A DNA stretch of 39,508 nucleotides from Nitrospira sp. SG-bin2 (lineage in GTDB: Bacteria > Nitrospirota > Nitrospiria > Nitrospirales > Nitrospiraceae). The notes under the pieces were generated by a model, which worked only from the letters and a program-made list of their open reading frames with translations, did no database searches and was not told where the DNA came from. The position numbers were made by a program, and so were the translations under genes. This document shows, one piece after another, positions 1 to 7,801 of the stretch. The DNA lies in NCBI GenBank assembly GCA_002083405.1, contig LVWT01000004.1:1-39508 (forward strand), written 5' to 3'. How positions within the stretch are numbered: position 1 is the stretch's first letter; every line of letters begins with the position of its first letter.

Positions 1-40
1 TAGCACATCACCAGCGGGGAATAAATCAGACCTTTCTTAG
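1..40. mobile_element. End of an IS5-type insertion sequence, cut by the window edge
   Basis: Bases 19-36 closely match the right terminal repeat of the small element at 502-599, and the match continues inward (an agcggg-like run just before it). The end is followed by TTAG at 37-40, which fits the YTAR target of IS5-group elements. The rest of the element would lie left of the window. Family assignment is inference from the GGAAGGT-type end and the 4-bp target; no transposase is visible. Confidence 0.5.
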
Positions 41-497
41 GTCAGCTTCTTTTCTTCTGCTCACATGGTTTGATATCCCAGGAACCCAGAGCTGTGTATC
101 AGAGTGATGCCAACGCTCAATAAACAGGTCCTGATTCAATGTGAAAACATAACCTCGCATGTTCCCTAAACCAAAAAATCGATCGAGGATCATCCTTAGC
201 TTCGTTAGGTCAACTGCTCTACCAACCTGGTTTGTGTGCAGGTTCCGTATTCTTTCATCTAATTGTTTGTAGGCATCTAATAGAGCCCTCTCCAAGGCCG
301 TTGTCTCTTCCGAAGAGTTGCCTCCGACTAGGACACGGTTGTAGACAGACTCATAATCAAAATCATGCCGCAAGATCTTGCCTAGCTCCTTGTACGGTCT
401 TATGTGGCGCGAATTGAAAATCTGCGCCCACATCTCGCCAGACAGAAATCCGCCGAAGTTCTTTGTGAAGCCAGCGCCAGTTAGTAAAATTTGACGG
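26..497 (-). pseudogene. SIR2-like domain protein, N-terminal fragment truncated at both ends
   Basis: The open frame reads about 157 codons from next to the TTAA at 498 down to a stop at 26-28. Its beginning, ILLTGAGFTKNFGGF, is the glycine-rich NAD-binding start of SIR2-like proteins, many of which act in anti-phage defence. An ATG exists at 431-433, but it lies after this motif, so a protein started there would lack the nucleotide-binding loop. No ATG, GTG or TTG precedes the motif in frame. The stop codon lies inside the terminal repeat of the IS end at 19-36. Family members are usually much longer, so only the front part remains and it is probably non-functional. The family call is from motif recognition. 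Confidence 0.6.
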
Positions 498-603
498 TTA
501 AGGAAGGTCTGATTAATTCAAAATTTCAGGCAACAATCAGTCGGATTCCACGAGTTTAGAACGCTGGCTGATCGAAAGCGGGAATTAATCAGACCTTCCT
601 TAA
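498..603. mobile_element. 98-bp miniature inverted-repeat element with TTAA target duplication
   Basis: Bases 502-519 and 582-599 are perfect 18-bp inverted repeats starting GGAAGGTCTGATTAATTC. Each end is bordered by TTAA (498-501 and 600-603), giving a 22-bp perfect inverted repeat overall. The core of about 60 bp has no ORF. This is the structure of a MITE or an internal-deletion derivative of an IS5-type element that duplicates 4 bp. It interrupts the front of the SIR2-like gene, whose homology starts right beside the left TTAA. Confidence 0.75.
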
Positions 604-955
604 TCTCAATTGCCATAATCTCAGCTCTTCAAGAAATCCATCATGATTCTTGATCGGACTCGGAGAGAGAAACATGGGCAGGCTACTTCGCAGAGAGCGG
701 CGTGTCAACGGATTGGCAATACGCATGTACTTCAGAGGCAGATAGAGCAGCTACGTTTTACCCTTCCACCTGTGTCAACCATTCAGGTTAGAAATGGCTG
801 CACTTCTGGCTCGACCTGGCTCATCGGCAGCGGCGATTGACACAAAGATGCTTCATCGCCCATTCAGCGGCGAGGATATACGCGATCAGAATGTTGGCCG
901 GATCAAGGCGAAGGATCGGCGGAAGCAGCGTGACAAGGCCCGCTACGGATTGTGA
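604..955 (+). other. Low-information stretch with a possible 53-codon ORF
   Basis: No recognised gene. An ORF from ATG at 794 to TGA at 953-955 encodes 53 residues with a basic C-terminus (RIKAKDRRKQRDKARYGL). It ends one base before the stop of the convergent DUF2442 gene. There is no clear ribosome binding site and I recognise no family. It may be the tail of a degraded gene. A second ORF at 643-840 in another frame overlaps it and looks like chance. Confidence 0.2.
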
Positions 956-1258
956 TCAGCCTTGGAAGGCCAGCTTTGGGGGAGGATGAGTCGCTCGTTC
1001 AGGAGGTGGTCCGCCCCAGATCAGCATATCCGGACAGAGATCCGCCCCGTTGGGCCACACGACCGTACCGTGCTCGACTTTCACCTGACTAAATAACTCG
1101 GGATCGGCCTTGAGTGGATCGAAGATCGGCCCCGTCATCAACCCTGCAACCGTCCGTTCGACGATCGAACCATCGCTGAGCCTGAGCCGCAATTTCCAAC
1201 CTTCGAGCGGAACCGCCTGTCGAATTCTGAGCAACGACATCGTGTGTGGTCTCTTCAC
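956..1258 (-). CDS. DUF2442 domain protein
   Basis: A protein of 94-100 residues whose core (LRLSDGSIVERTVAGLMTGP, then a glycine/proline-poor strand region ending in WPNGADLCPDML) is typical of DUF2442. These small proteins often sit next to DUF4160 proteins in gene pairs of toxin-antitoxin type, though the function is unproven. Two starts are possible: GTG at 1256-1258, directly abutting the TAA of the upstream DUF4160 fragment, or ATG at 1238-1240, which gives the usual short N-terminus. The C-terminus has an extra proline-rich tail (PPPERATHPPPK). Abutment suggests translational coupling with the upstream frame. Family call is by recognition. Confidence 0.7.
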   Translation of the reverse strand: MKRPHTMSLLRIRQAVPLEGWKLRLRLSDGSIVERTVAGLMTGPIFDPLKADPELFSQVKVEHGTVVWPNGADLCPDMLIWGGPPPERATHPPPKLAFQG

Positions 1259-1360
1259 TTACTCTAGCGGTGGAATCGGCCTAGGCAATTGCCCCGCTTT
1301 TGCAAGCTGCCAATCCTGCCGCAGTTCGTCGCGTCCAGTGTAGCAACTCAGTCGGTAATG
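1259..1360 (-). pseudogene. C-terminal fragment of a DUF4160 protein
   Basis: Reading the minus strand just upstream of the DUF2442 gene gives a frame ending YRLSCYTGRDELRQDW, then QLAKAGQLPRPIPPLE and TAA at 1259-1261. This is the characteristic DUF4160 tail: an RxEL..W.LA helix followed by a P-rich end. The N-terminal part is missing, because the terminator of the next gene at 1377-1410 lies where it should be. The stop abuts the GTG of DUF2442, preserving the order of the usual pair. Too short for a functional protein. Confidence 0.45.
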
Positions 1361-1376
1361 CGATACGGACAAAATC

Positions 1377-1410
1377 AAAGGGCTCAGCGGGTTTCCCCGC
1401 TGAGCCCTTT
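1377..1410 (-). terminator. Rho-independent terminator of the cupredoxin-like gene
   Basis: Perfect 15-bp inverted repeat (1377-1391 with 1396-1410), 4-base loop, GC-rich stem closed by AAA/TTT. On the minus strand it is followed by GATTTTG. It lies 34 bases after the stop of the gene at 1445-2239. Confidence 0.85.
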
Positions 1411-1444
1411 GGTGCAGCTTGCGCTGCTCAAGCAGAATGCTTGA

Positions 1445-2239
1445 TTACTTGATCTCGGCCTTCAGGTTGGCGGTTCCGCCGTCCGTCACATCGACCTCGA
1501 ACTCGACCTTCTTGCCCTTGGCGGCAAACGGATGCCAGGCCACCACTTTGTGCTTGCCGGCCGGCACGTCCTTGATCTCGAACGAACCATCTTCCTTCAC
1601 CACGGCGAAGTGCGGATTCGACACCGGGAGGAAGAAGGACTGCATGAACTCATGCTGGTCGCACTGTAAGCGATAATGGCCGTCCTTCTCTGCACCGCCA
1701 CGGAATACCACCGGCTTGTCGAGCTTATCGCCCTTCTTGGCGAGACCGATGTTGAAACCGGTAGCTGAGCTGGTGCCCTTAACGACAAAGCTATGCGGAT
1801 TATGCAGCACGCCCTGAACCGACTTGGGGTCGTCCGGATCAGCGTCGGTATTTTCAACCTTGAAGGACTTGTTGTTCACGACCACGCCGGCAAACGGCAG
1901 GAATTCGCAGAACGCCGCAGTCACTTCGGTGCCCTGATAGCCGCCCATGAACGCCTGGTCTTCGATATCCACAACCGCAACAACCGCATTCTTCAACCCG
2001 CCATCCTTACCGACTTCGATGGTCTTCAAGAACCGCTTGTCCCCGTCGGCCAAGCTCTTGTTCGGATTCTGAGGGCAAAACTTGGGGTTGGGGAACTTCG
2101 AGAAGAGAAACTCCTTCTGCTCGGATTTCCCCGCAAAGGTGACCTTGCCGGAAATCGTTCCGCCTGCGAACGAAGTGAGAGGCGCCGCGACGACCGCGAC
2201 GGCTGCCACGCCCAACACGATGGACAATGCACTCTTCAT
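1445..2239 (-). CDS. Secreted cupredoxin-like protein with carboxypeptidase-regulatory-like domain
   Basis: 264 residues. Residues 1-25 form a signal peptide ending SFAGG, so the protein is exported. The second half has the layout of the plastocyanin-like/methylamine-utilisation family: HNPHSF at 146-151, then CDQHEFM at 193-199, whose Cys193, His196 and Met199 with His146 or His149 could form a type 1 copper site. It continues NPHFAVVKEDGSFEIKDVPA, the turn of the carboxypeptidase-regulatory-like fold, and ends in a beta-rich segment (206-264). Two further cysteines are at 55 and 111. AAGGAGG precedes the ATG by a normal distance. The gene is a single unit with its own terminator. A periplasmic electron-transfer or copper-handling role is plausible but inferred; loss of copper binding in the family is possible. 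Confidence 0.6.
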   Translation of the reverse strand: MKSALSIVLGVAAVAVVAAPLTSFAGGTISGKVTFAGKSEQKEFLFSKFPNPKFCPQNPNKSLADGDKRFLKTIEVGKDGGLKNAVVAVVDIEDQAFMGGYQGTEVTAAFCEFLPFAGVVVNNKSFKVENTDADPDDPKSVQGVLHNPHSFVVKGTSSATGFNIGLAKKGDKLDKPVVFRGGAEKDGHYRLQCDQHEFMQSFFLPVSNPHFAVVKEDGSFEIKDVPAGKHKVVAWHPFAAKGKKVEFEVDVTDGGTANLKAEIK

Positions 2240-2748
2240 TGGACTGCCTCCTTGTGATTAATCTACCGCCCTGTAAAAGCTGACCCGCGTATCCCTGTAT
2301 TCGTTCACCGGCCCATGAGAGAATAATATGGGAACGGCAACTGCTGTCGCATACATGACCGACGACGTGCCGGCGAGGCTGGCTTTCGACCGAGTATGTA
2401 TATGAAATCTTACCGTCCTCTGTCAACCTATACAAGACCCCCTCCCCGCATTATTCATATTAGTTCTAGTTCATCACGACATCTCTTGAATGAGCGTGCG
2501 CTCTGAGGACAAGAACTGATCGCTGATGGCCGATAGCATCCGGACGTGAGGGAAGTCGTGATGAGTCGTGCGTGACGAGCGGCTAAGAGCCGGCAACTCA
2601 GCACTCATTACTGCTCCCGTCTCAGCACTGCACCAGACATCTGCTCTGAAAATGAATGGCTAATTGCGTCTCAACCTGTTAGAGTACACACTGTCGGCAC
2701 GCACCGGCCTTCCTGAAGAACCAGAACATAAAGAGCATCGTCGTCCGC
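2240..2748. other. Intergenic region between divergent genes, with degenerate repeats
   Basis: About 500 bp between the cupredoxin-like gene (minus) and the desaturase (plus), so it should hold both promoters. Bases about 2530-2640 contain a degenerate series of GTGAtGAGTcGTG-like units and a gcggctaagagccggc hairpin, resembling the microrepeats between ureF and ureG at 8480-8620. No convincing ORF. Confidence 0.5.
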
Positions 2749-3687
2749 ATGATCCACCCATCCGAGGATTCCCCTGCATCTGATACCCTCTTGCCGCAGA
2801 GTGAACTGGCCGTCCCCATTACAGGGCTCCGGCGCACCTATCCCAGATATGTGACCATGCTGCTCTTCGGTCTGGTCACCTGCAGCGCCATGATCGGAGT
2901 GCCGCTCTTCGGATTCTTCTACGGCTACACATGGCTGGACTGGACCATGTTCGGCCTGTTGTATGTCGTGACCGGGTTGGGTATTACCGTCGGGTACCAC
3001 CGATTGATTTCACACCGAAGCTTCACCTGTACGGATTGGGTCAAGGTCTGTTTTCTCATTGCCGGCGGCTGGGCGCTTCAGAATTCCGCCCTCAAATGGG
3101 GGGCTGACCACATCCGCCACCATGCTGCCTGCGACCAGGATGCCGACCCGTACAATGCCAAACTGGGATTTTGGCATAGCCACTGCGGATGGCTGTGGTC
3201 GGACCAACGCCATGCCGACCCCAAATACGCGGCACGCCTTCGGCAAGATCCGATCGTGGTGTGGCAGCACCAGCACTACGTGCCGATCGTCCTCTCCGGC
3301 CTCGCGTTTCCATTCGTCGTCGGATGGCTGTATGGAGGATGGATGGCCGGCATGAGTTGTTTCATGCTCGCGGGAGTCGGCCGGATGTTCGCCGTCCTCA
3401 ATTCGACTTTTTGCATCAACTCAGTGTGTCACTTGTGGGGAAGCCAACCGCATAGCCAGGCGGATTCCAGCCGGGACAGCTGGCTGGTCTCCCTCCTCAC
3501 TTTCGGCGAGGGGTACCACAATTACCACCACACGCACCAGACCGATTACCGGAACGGCCCACGCTGGTATAATTTCGATCCGTCGAAATGGCTGATCTAC
3601 ACCCTCTCGCTGCTTGGCCTGGCCTCCTCGCTCCGCACCGCCTCCGCGGCGAACCCGGGATCGTCTGGAGCCCGCATCCCTTCCTAG
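2749..3687 (+). CDS. Acyl-lipid/acyl-CoA delta-9 type fatty acid desaturase
   Basis: 312 residues. It introduces a double bond into membrane acyl chains using O2 and a di-iron centre. All three histidine boxes of the integral-membrane desaturase family are present: HRLISH at 84-89, HIRHH at 121-125 and HNYHH at 257-261. Hydrophobic segments lie at about 35-60, 65-82, 100-112, 178-200 and 202-222, giving the usual two membrane hairpins. Length fits the family. The last 25 residues are Ala/Ser-rich and unconserved-looking. No strong ribosome binding site precedes the ATG. Single gene, no operon partner. Substrate (CoA, ACP or lipid) cannot be told from the sequence. Confidence 0.9.
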   Translation: MIHPSEDSPASDTLLPQSELAVPITGLRRTYPRYVTMLLFGLVTCSAMIGVPLFGFFYGYTWLDWTMFGLLYVVTGLGITVGYHRLISHRSFTCTDWVKVCFLIAGGWALQNSALKWGADHIRHHAACDQDADPYNAKLGFWHSHCGWLWSDQRHADPKYAARLRQDPIVVWQHQHYVPIVLSGLAFPFVVGWLYGGWMAGMSCFMLAGVGRMFAVLNSTFCINSVCHLWGSQPHSQADSSRDSWLVSLLTFGEGYHNYHHTHQTDYRNGPRWYNFDPSKWLIYTLSLLGLASSLRTASAANPGSSGARIPS

Positions 3688-3699
3688 TAGTCTGTCAAG

Positions 3700-3827
3700 C
3701 GTCGCTCGTGAAGCGTATCTCGCAAACCGGATTCGCATCTCGTATCTCGTGAAGCGTATCTCGCGAACAAAGATGCGACCCCATCTTTTTTGTCCTGCGC
3801 TTCACGCTTCACGAGATACGAGCGACG
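3700..3827. repeat. Hairpin-forming dispersed repeat, copy A
   Basis: Built from units like GAAGCGTATCTCG and CGTATCTCGTGAAGC in both orientations, with perfect 10-bp inverted ends (CGTCGCTCGT at 3700-3709, its complement at 3818-3827). A related element (copy B) lies at 11991-12123, just upstream of ureA. Both contain a gcaaaccgga spacer near the left side. It could fold into a long hairpin and might also end transcription of the desaturase. Confidence 0.7.
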
Positions 3828-3830
3828 AAG

Positions 3831-3891
3831 TCAGTATTTCCTCCAGGTCACCGGCGGCAGATTCCAGAGCTCTGCGCGGACGGCAGCCCAC
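3831..3891 (-). pseudogene. Relic of a second ureD: last 19 codons only
   Basis: These 61 bases match the 3' end of the intact ureD (6905-6965) at 56 positions, with about 40 identical bases in a row. On the minus strand they read WAAVRAELWNLPPVTWRKY then TGA, against VAWRKY then TAA in the intact gene. The differences are clustered near the stop and mostly keep the protein sequence, as expected for a diverged homologous gene. Upstream of the tryptophan the match ends abruptly. The relic begins 4 bases after repeat copy A. Confidence 0.8.
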
Positions 3892-4057
3892 CGAAATCTC
3901 CAGAAAATAGCCTTCCCTCTCTTCCGGCCTTCTCAAAAACCTCACTTGGAAACTTCTGAATCCCCCATCGATTTATCAGGGACTTTGGCCTATCCTACGG
4001 GAGGTTCAATAACAAATGATTACGAATCCTGAATGGGGAGTCAGCTAGGCCAGAACC

Positions 4058-6343
4058 ATGCGTAGTTTATTGCTTGTGGTGCTCTTCACAAGTTTCCTAC
4101 TCCACGCTGGTGGATGCGCACGAAGCCCTGTCGGTACCATGACTGATGGCCAGGACTCGAGGAGCCACACTGACCGTGGCATTGAGCTTCACAACAATGA
4201 CGATCTCGATGGGGCCATTGCTGAATATCGCACCGCCCTGCGTCTTAACCCAAACAATGTATCAGCTCACAATAGACTAGGGAACGCGCTTCAAGACAAA
4301 GGCGAGTTAGACGGGGCCATCGCCGAATACCGCACTGCCCTTCACCTCGATCCAAGCCATGCACCGGCCCACAATAACCTGGGGTTCGCGCTTCACACCA
4401 AGGGCGATCTACACGGGGCCATCGCCGAACTCCGCACCGCCCTCCGTCTTAATCCGAATGGTAAGGAGATTCACAATAACCTAGGGCTTGCACTTGCAGC
4501 CAAGGGCGATCTCGATGCGGCCATCACTGAGTATCGCACGGCTCTGAGCCTTGACCCGAACTACTTCCGGGCTCACCATAACCTGGGGTTCGCGTTTCAA
4601 GCTAAGGGCAATTTGGACGAAGCCATCGCCGAATACCGCGCCGCCCTCCGCCTTAATCCAAACAATGCACCGACCCACCATAACCTGGGACTTGCGCTTC
4701 ACGACAAGGGCGATTTGGACGGAGCCATCGTCGAATTCCACACTGCTCTTCGCCTGAGCCCCAACGATGCGGAAGCTCACTACAACCTGGGGACAGCACT
4801 CGAAGACAAAGGCGATCTAGATGGGGCCATTCTCGAGTATCGCACCGCCCTACGCCTAAACCCAAACCTTGCAGAGCCCCACATCTGCCTTGGGAACATA
4901 TTCAAAGCTCTAGGTAGAAAGGATGACGCAAGAGAAGAATTTGCGAGAGCTTTGAGCTTGCTCCCTGATACTCCCGCCAATCAAGATAAGATTAAGCGAG
5001 TGGAGAAAACCCTTCACGAAGTGGCTGCGAACCAAGATCTAGCCGACGCACGGAACATCTTAGAAGAAGCGAAAAAGGAACTCCTAGCCATCTCAGCAAA
5101 TGATTCGAGTTTACAGGACTCTGGGTTGTTCATCCTGGCTGAGACCCAGGCAGAAGCAGGTGATTTCATCGAGGCGAAACGGAGTGCGGAATTGATTGGG
5201 ACTGAGCGCTCGATTCCTAGTGCTCTGCGACAGATTGCGGCTATTCAAATACGAAACGGGGATATTCCGGGGGCTCGTTCAACTGCGGCAAGCATTAAGG
5301 ACAATTGGTATAAGAGACAAGCCTTTGACTATATCGCGGAGATCCTAGCCGAGAGAGGCAATATTCGTGAAGCGCTTAGAACGGTTGAGATGATCGAGGA
5401 TCCGTTGAGTAGAGATACGGCGCTGAAAGAAATTGCCATAGCTCAAGCAGCAGCAGGCCACATCCCAGATGCTCTCAAGACAGCATCTACCATAAAAGAT
5501 CAAAAAGCTAAGGCATGGGCGTTACGGATGGTCGGAGTAGCGCAAGCAGAGAGTGGACAGCTTCAGGATGCAGAAACAACTATCGCAACCATTGAAGATG
5601 AAGACGCGCGTGCACACATTCTCATTGCCTTCGCCTTGGGAAAAGTAAAAGCCGGAGATGTTCGCCCCGCTCAAGAGATTATCAGCAGTCTTAATAACCA
5701 TAAATGGAAGGCGTGGGGTATACAGGTTATCGCCAAGAGACAAGCAAAGCAGGGTGACACTCCTGGGGCGATCAAGACTGCCTCAATCCTGGAAGATCCC
5801 GCATGGAAGGCAACGACGTATTGTCGTATTGCTGAAGTGGAAGCCATCTCGGGACATCGGAAAGAGGCTGGAGATATCCTTCAGGAGGCGGTAAACATTG
5901 CAGCATCTGCCAGGGCCTCTCTTAAGCCCAACCTCCTTTTGGATCTTGCCGCTGTTCAGGCAAAAGCTGGCGCTGTTGAGAAGGCCAATCACACACTCGC
6001 CATGATCGAGAATGAAGAATGGAAAGATATCGGTCGCGTCAGAATTGCAGGTGCTCAAGTTGATGCAGGAGATATACAAGGGGCTCTCAGCACGGCTAAC
6101 ACAATCGACGGTATTGGTTCTAAAGGGAGTGCGTACCTGTCCATCGCACGCGCGCAAGTGAGAGCCGGCGAATTTCCCAAAGCGTTAACGTGGTCACACA
6201 CACAGGAGCCTGCTCTGCTACGAGCACCGATTTTACTGGGCATCGCAATGGGAAAACTTGAACAAGCCCGTGGGGAAATAATGTCGCCCCTTCCTAGCAG
6301 GTTTGGGGATTGCTTCGCTGATCCTACCTTACCGCCGGACTAG
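4058..6343 (+). CDS. TPR-repeat lipoprotein with a second helical-repeat half
   Basis: 761 residues. The N-terminus is a lipoprotein signal (hydrophobic stretch, then LHAGGC with the acylated Cys at 20). Residues about 38-310 hold eight 34-residue tetratricopeptide repeats of the form AHNNLGxALxxKGDLDGAI.EYRTALRLNPN. Units 2-7 are nearly identical even at DNA level, which points to recent tandem duplication of a 102-bp unit. Residues about 320-745 are a different, more diverged set of helical hairpins (A.AQA.AG....AL.TA..I.D). The likely role is a protein-binding scaffold on the inner face of the outer membrane. No partner gene is adjacent. Base composition is lower in GC than the urease genes. 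Function unknown. Confidence 0.75.
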   Translation: MRSLLLVVLFTSFLLHAGGCARSPVGTMTDGQDSRSHTDRGIELHNNDDLDGAIAEYRTALRLNPNNVSAHNRLGNALQDKGELDGAIAEYRTALHLDPSHAPAHNNLGFALHTKGDLHGAIAELRTALRLNPNGKEIHNNLGLALAAKGDLDAAITEYRTALSLDPNYFRAHHNLGFAFQAKGNLDEAIAEYRAALRLNPNNAPTHHNLGLALHDKGDLDGAIVEFHTALRLSPNDAEAHYNLGTALEDKGDLDGAILEYRTALRLNPNLAEPHICLGNIFKALGRKDDAREEFARALSLLPDTPANQDKIKRVEKTLHEVAANQDLADARNILEEAKKELLAISANDSSLQDSGLFILAETQAEAGDFIEAKRSAELIGTERSIPSALRQIAAIQIRNGDIPGARSTAASIKDNWYKRQAFDYIAEILAERGNIREALRTVEMIEDPLSRDTALKEIAIAQAAAGHIPDALKTASTIKDQKAKAWALRMVGVAQAESGQLQDAETTIATIEDEDARAHILIAFALGKVKAGDVRPAQEIISSLNNHKWKAWGIQVIAKRQAKQGDTPGAIKTASILEDPAWKATTYCRIAEVEAISGHRKEAGDILQEAVNIAASARASLKPNLLLDLAAVQAKAGAVEKANHTLAMIENEEWKDIGRVRIAGAQVDAGDIQGALSTANTIDGIGSKGSAYLSIARAQVRAGEFPKALTWSHTQEPALLRAPILLGIAMGKLEQARGEIMSPLPSRFGDCFADPTLPPD

Positions 6344-6403
6344 TAACCATAGATCTATCTGTGCTCGTTTTGTGCCCAAGCCCACCTCACTCCGGCTCAT
6401 TCC

Positions 6404-6486
6404 ATCCCACTCCAGCCAAAGTTCACTTTTCTCCTAACTCTTGGTTACGGTTGGCCTGAGTGAGTCTGAGTACGCTGGAGTGGGAT
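6404..6486. repeat. Long-loop inverted repeat
   Basis: Thirteen bases at 6404-6416 (atcccactccagc) are the exact complement of 6474-6486, enclosing 57 bases with further partial pairing (ggttacggttggcc, cctgagtgagtctgag). The surrounding 6344-6546 stretch has no gene. It may be a structured RNA, the end of a small mobile element, or a terminator for the TPR gene, although the stem is not followed by a strong T run. Confidence 0.5.
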
Positions 6487-6546
6487 TAGTAAAAAGCTTT
6501 CCTAAACCGCGGGTCGGAGAGGCAAGTCTGTCGCCCAACTATCTGA

Positions 6547-6780
6547 TTACAGGGTGCGAGCACAAAGGACTTCGTCTCGGCGGAGGGCTTCAAGGGCAGA
6601 GGCAGGAACACTGGTGACTGCTATCGTATCGCCCAGGGCATTGAAGACTTCGATGGAATAGCCCTCAGTTCCGTCAAGCGCCACATGATGCTCGACCAAT
6701 TTGACGATGTCACCACGGCGGAGACGATGCTCTGGCACATCACACTTCAGTGCCACATCCGTGTAGAGATCAAACTTCAT
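6547..6780 (-). CDS. DUF4926 domain protein
   Basis: 77 residues from the ATG at 6778-6780 (MKFDLYTDVALKCDVPEHRL); an earlier in-frame start at 6801 would add seven residues and is less likely. The sequence has the DUF4926 pattern: short N-terminal strand, then DVPEHRLRRGDIVKLVEHH, an acidic turn, and a VEVFN-like strand. The small beta-barrel proteins of this family are often near toxin-antitoxin-like or mobile genes; no function is established. It is on the same strand as ureD but downstream of it by about 120 bases and separated by a hairpin-rich gap, so it is probably not part of the urease system. Confidence 0.7.
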   Translation of the reverse strand: MKFDLYTDVALKCDVPEHRLRRGDIVKLVEHHVALDGTEGYSIEVFNALGDTIAVTSVPASALEALRRDEVLCARTL

Positions 6781-6904
6781 TTGGTCCTCCGCACCCTTCA
6801 CCCTCGCGCGGCTAACATGGTCCGCTGTTTAGATAACAGGATACAGGCACTCCGTTCTTATCCTTCAAGACCGGCGGCGCAGCGGGCTCTTTGGACCCGC
6901 CCCG

Positions 6905-7801
6905 TTAGTATTTGCGCCACGCCACCGGCGGCAGATTCCAGAGCTCTGCGCGGACGGCAGCCCACAAGGCATCCAGTGCTCCGGCGAGATCCGGTGCAGT
7001 CCTGGCCAGAATTTTGACCGCGACTCCCGGCGCAGCCGGCTGGGACACTCCCCCCAATAGAGACCCGGCTCGCTCGTCCAGCAGCAGGCCGATCCGCGCT
7101 TCCAAACGACTCCACACCTCAGGCGCGACGGTATCGTTGATGACATAGAGCGATGCGACATAGTCCCATTCGGCCGCAAGCCCGATCGATCCCAAGTCGG
7201 TCGCCGGATCGAGTGCATACCGCTCCACCAGCGACTGCCCAGCCGCTGTCGTAATGCGTATCTCATTCTCCAAACTTGCAAAGGCCCATCGTTCGTTTCT
7301 GGCAATTCGACCTGACGCGACGGCATCCCATAACAATATAGTTGCGCCTGGTTCTAAAGTCGCATGAATTGTTTGGCGGAATCGCGAACCGGCAAAGGGG
7401 ATCGTATGTTCAGGCAACCACTCCAAAACCGCACCAGCGCCGAGAGTGATCTTGATATCCTGAATCGACACCTCGCCCTGCGAGCGATAGACGCGGTTCG
7501 CTGAAGGGGCGGAGATGAGGACATGGGCCTCCCCGCCCAGCCTCATGTCGATGGACAGCCGATCGCCACCGACCAGGCCGCCGGAAGGATTCACCAGCAA
7601 TGTATAGGCCGCACCCGTATCATCGAGGTAGATCGGCGGAAGCAGGTGCCAGGGAGTCGTGCAGTGGGAGCGCGCGATGATCGTCCGCCCGTTGCGCCAG
7701 GCATACTCCAGTCGCAACGCTCCAATGCGGCCGACAGACTCGGTCAGAATATCCGGTGAGTTTTTTCCTTTTGGTGACACAGGCACCGGTGAGACAATCA
7801 C
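6905..7801 (-). CDS. ureD: Urease accessory protein UreD
   Basis: 298 residues. UreD binds apo-urease and, with UreF and UreG, forms the complex through which nickel is delivered to the active site. The family pattern is clear: LRLEYAWRNGRT near the start, YTLLVNPSGGLVGGDRL at about 87-103 and PFAGSRFRQ in the middle, with an all-beta composition. The start is GTG at 7799-7801, overlapping the ureG stop by 4 bases (GTGA), which indicates coupling. It is the last gene of the urt-ure operon. Its final 61 bases have a diverged second copy at 3831-3891. Confidence 0.93.
   Translation of the reverse strand: MIVSPVPVSPKGKNSPDILTESVGRIGALRLEYAWRNGRTIIARSHCTTPWHLLPPIYLDDTGAAYTLLVNPSGGLVGGDRLSIDMRLGGEAHVLISAPSANRVYRSQGEVSIQDIKITLGAGAVLEWLPEHTIPFAGSRFRQTIHATLEPGATILLWDAVASGRIARNERWAFASLENEIRITTAAGQSLVERYALDPATDLGSIGLAAEWDYVASLYVINDTVAPEVWSRLEARIGLLLDERAGSLLGGVSQPAAPGVAVKILARTAPDLAGALDALWAAVRAELWNLPPVAWRKY

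Noticed and set aside
3700..3827. CRISPR array
   Set aside because: Repeats are irregular, in both orientations and without even spacers; no cas genes in the window.
6404..6486. Integron attC site
   Set aside because: The outer arms lack the attC core-site consensus and there is no integrase or cassette-like gene pattern nearby.
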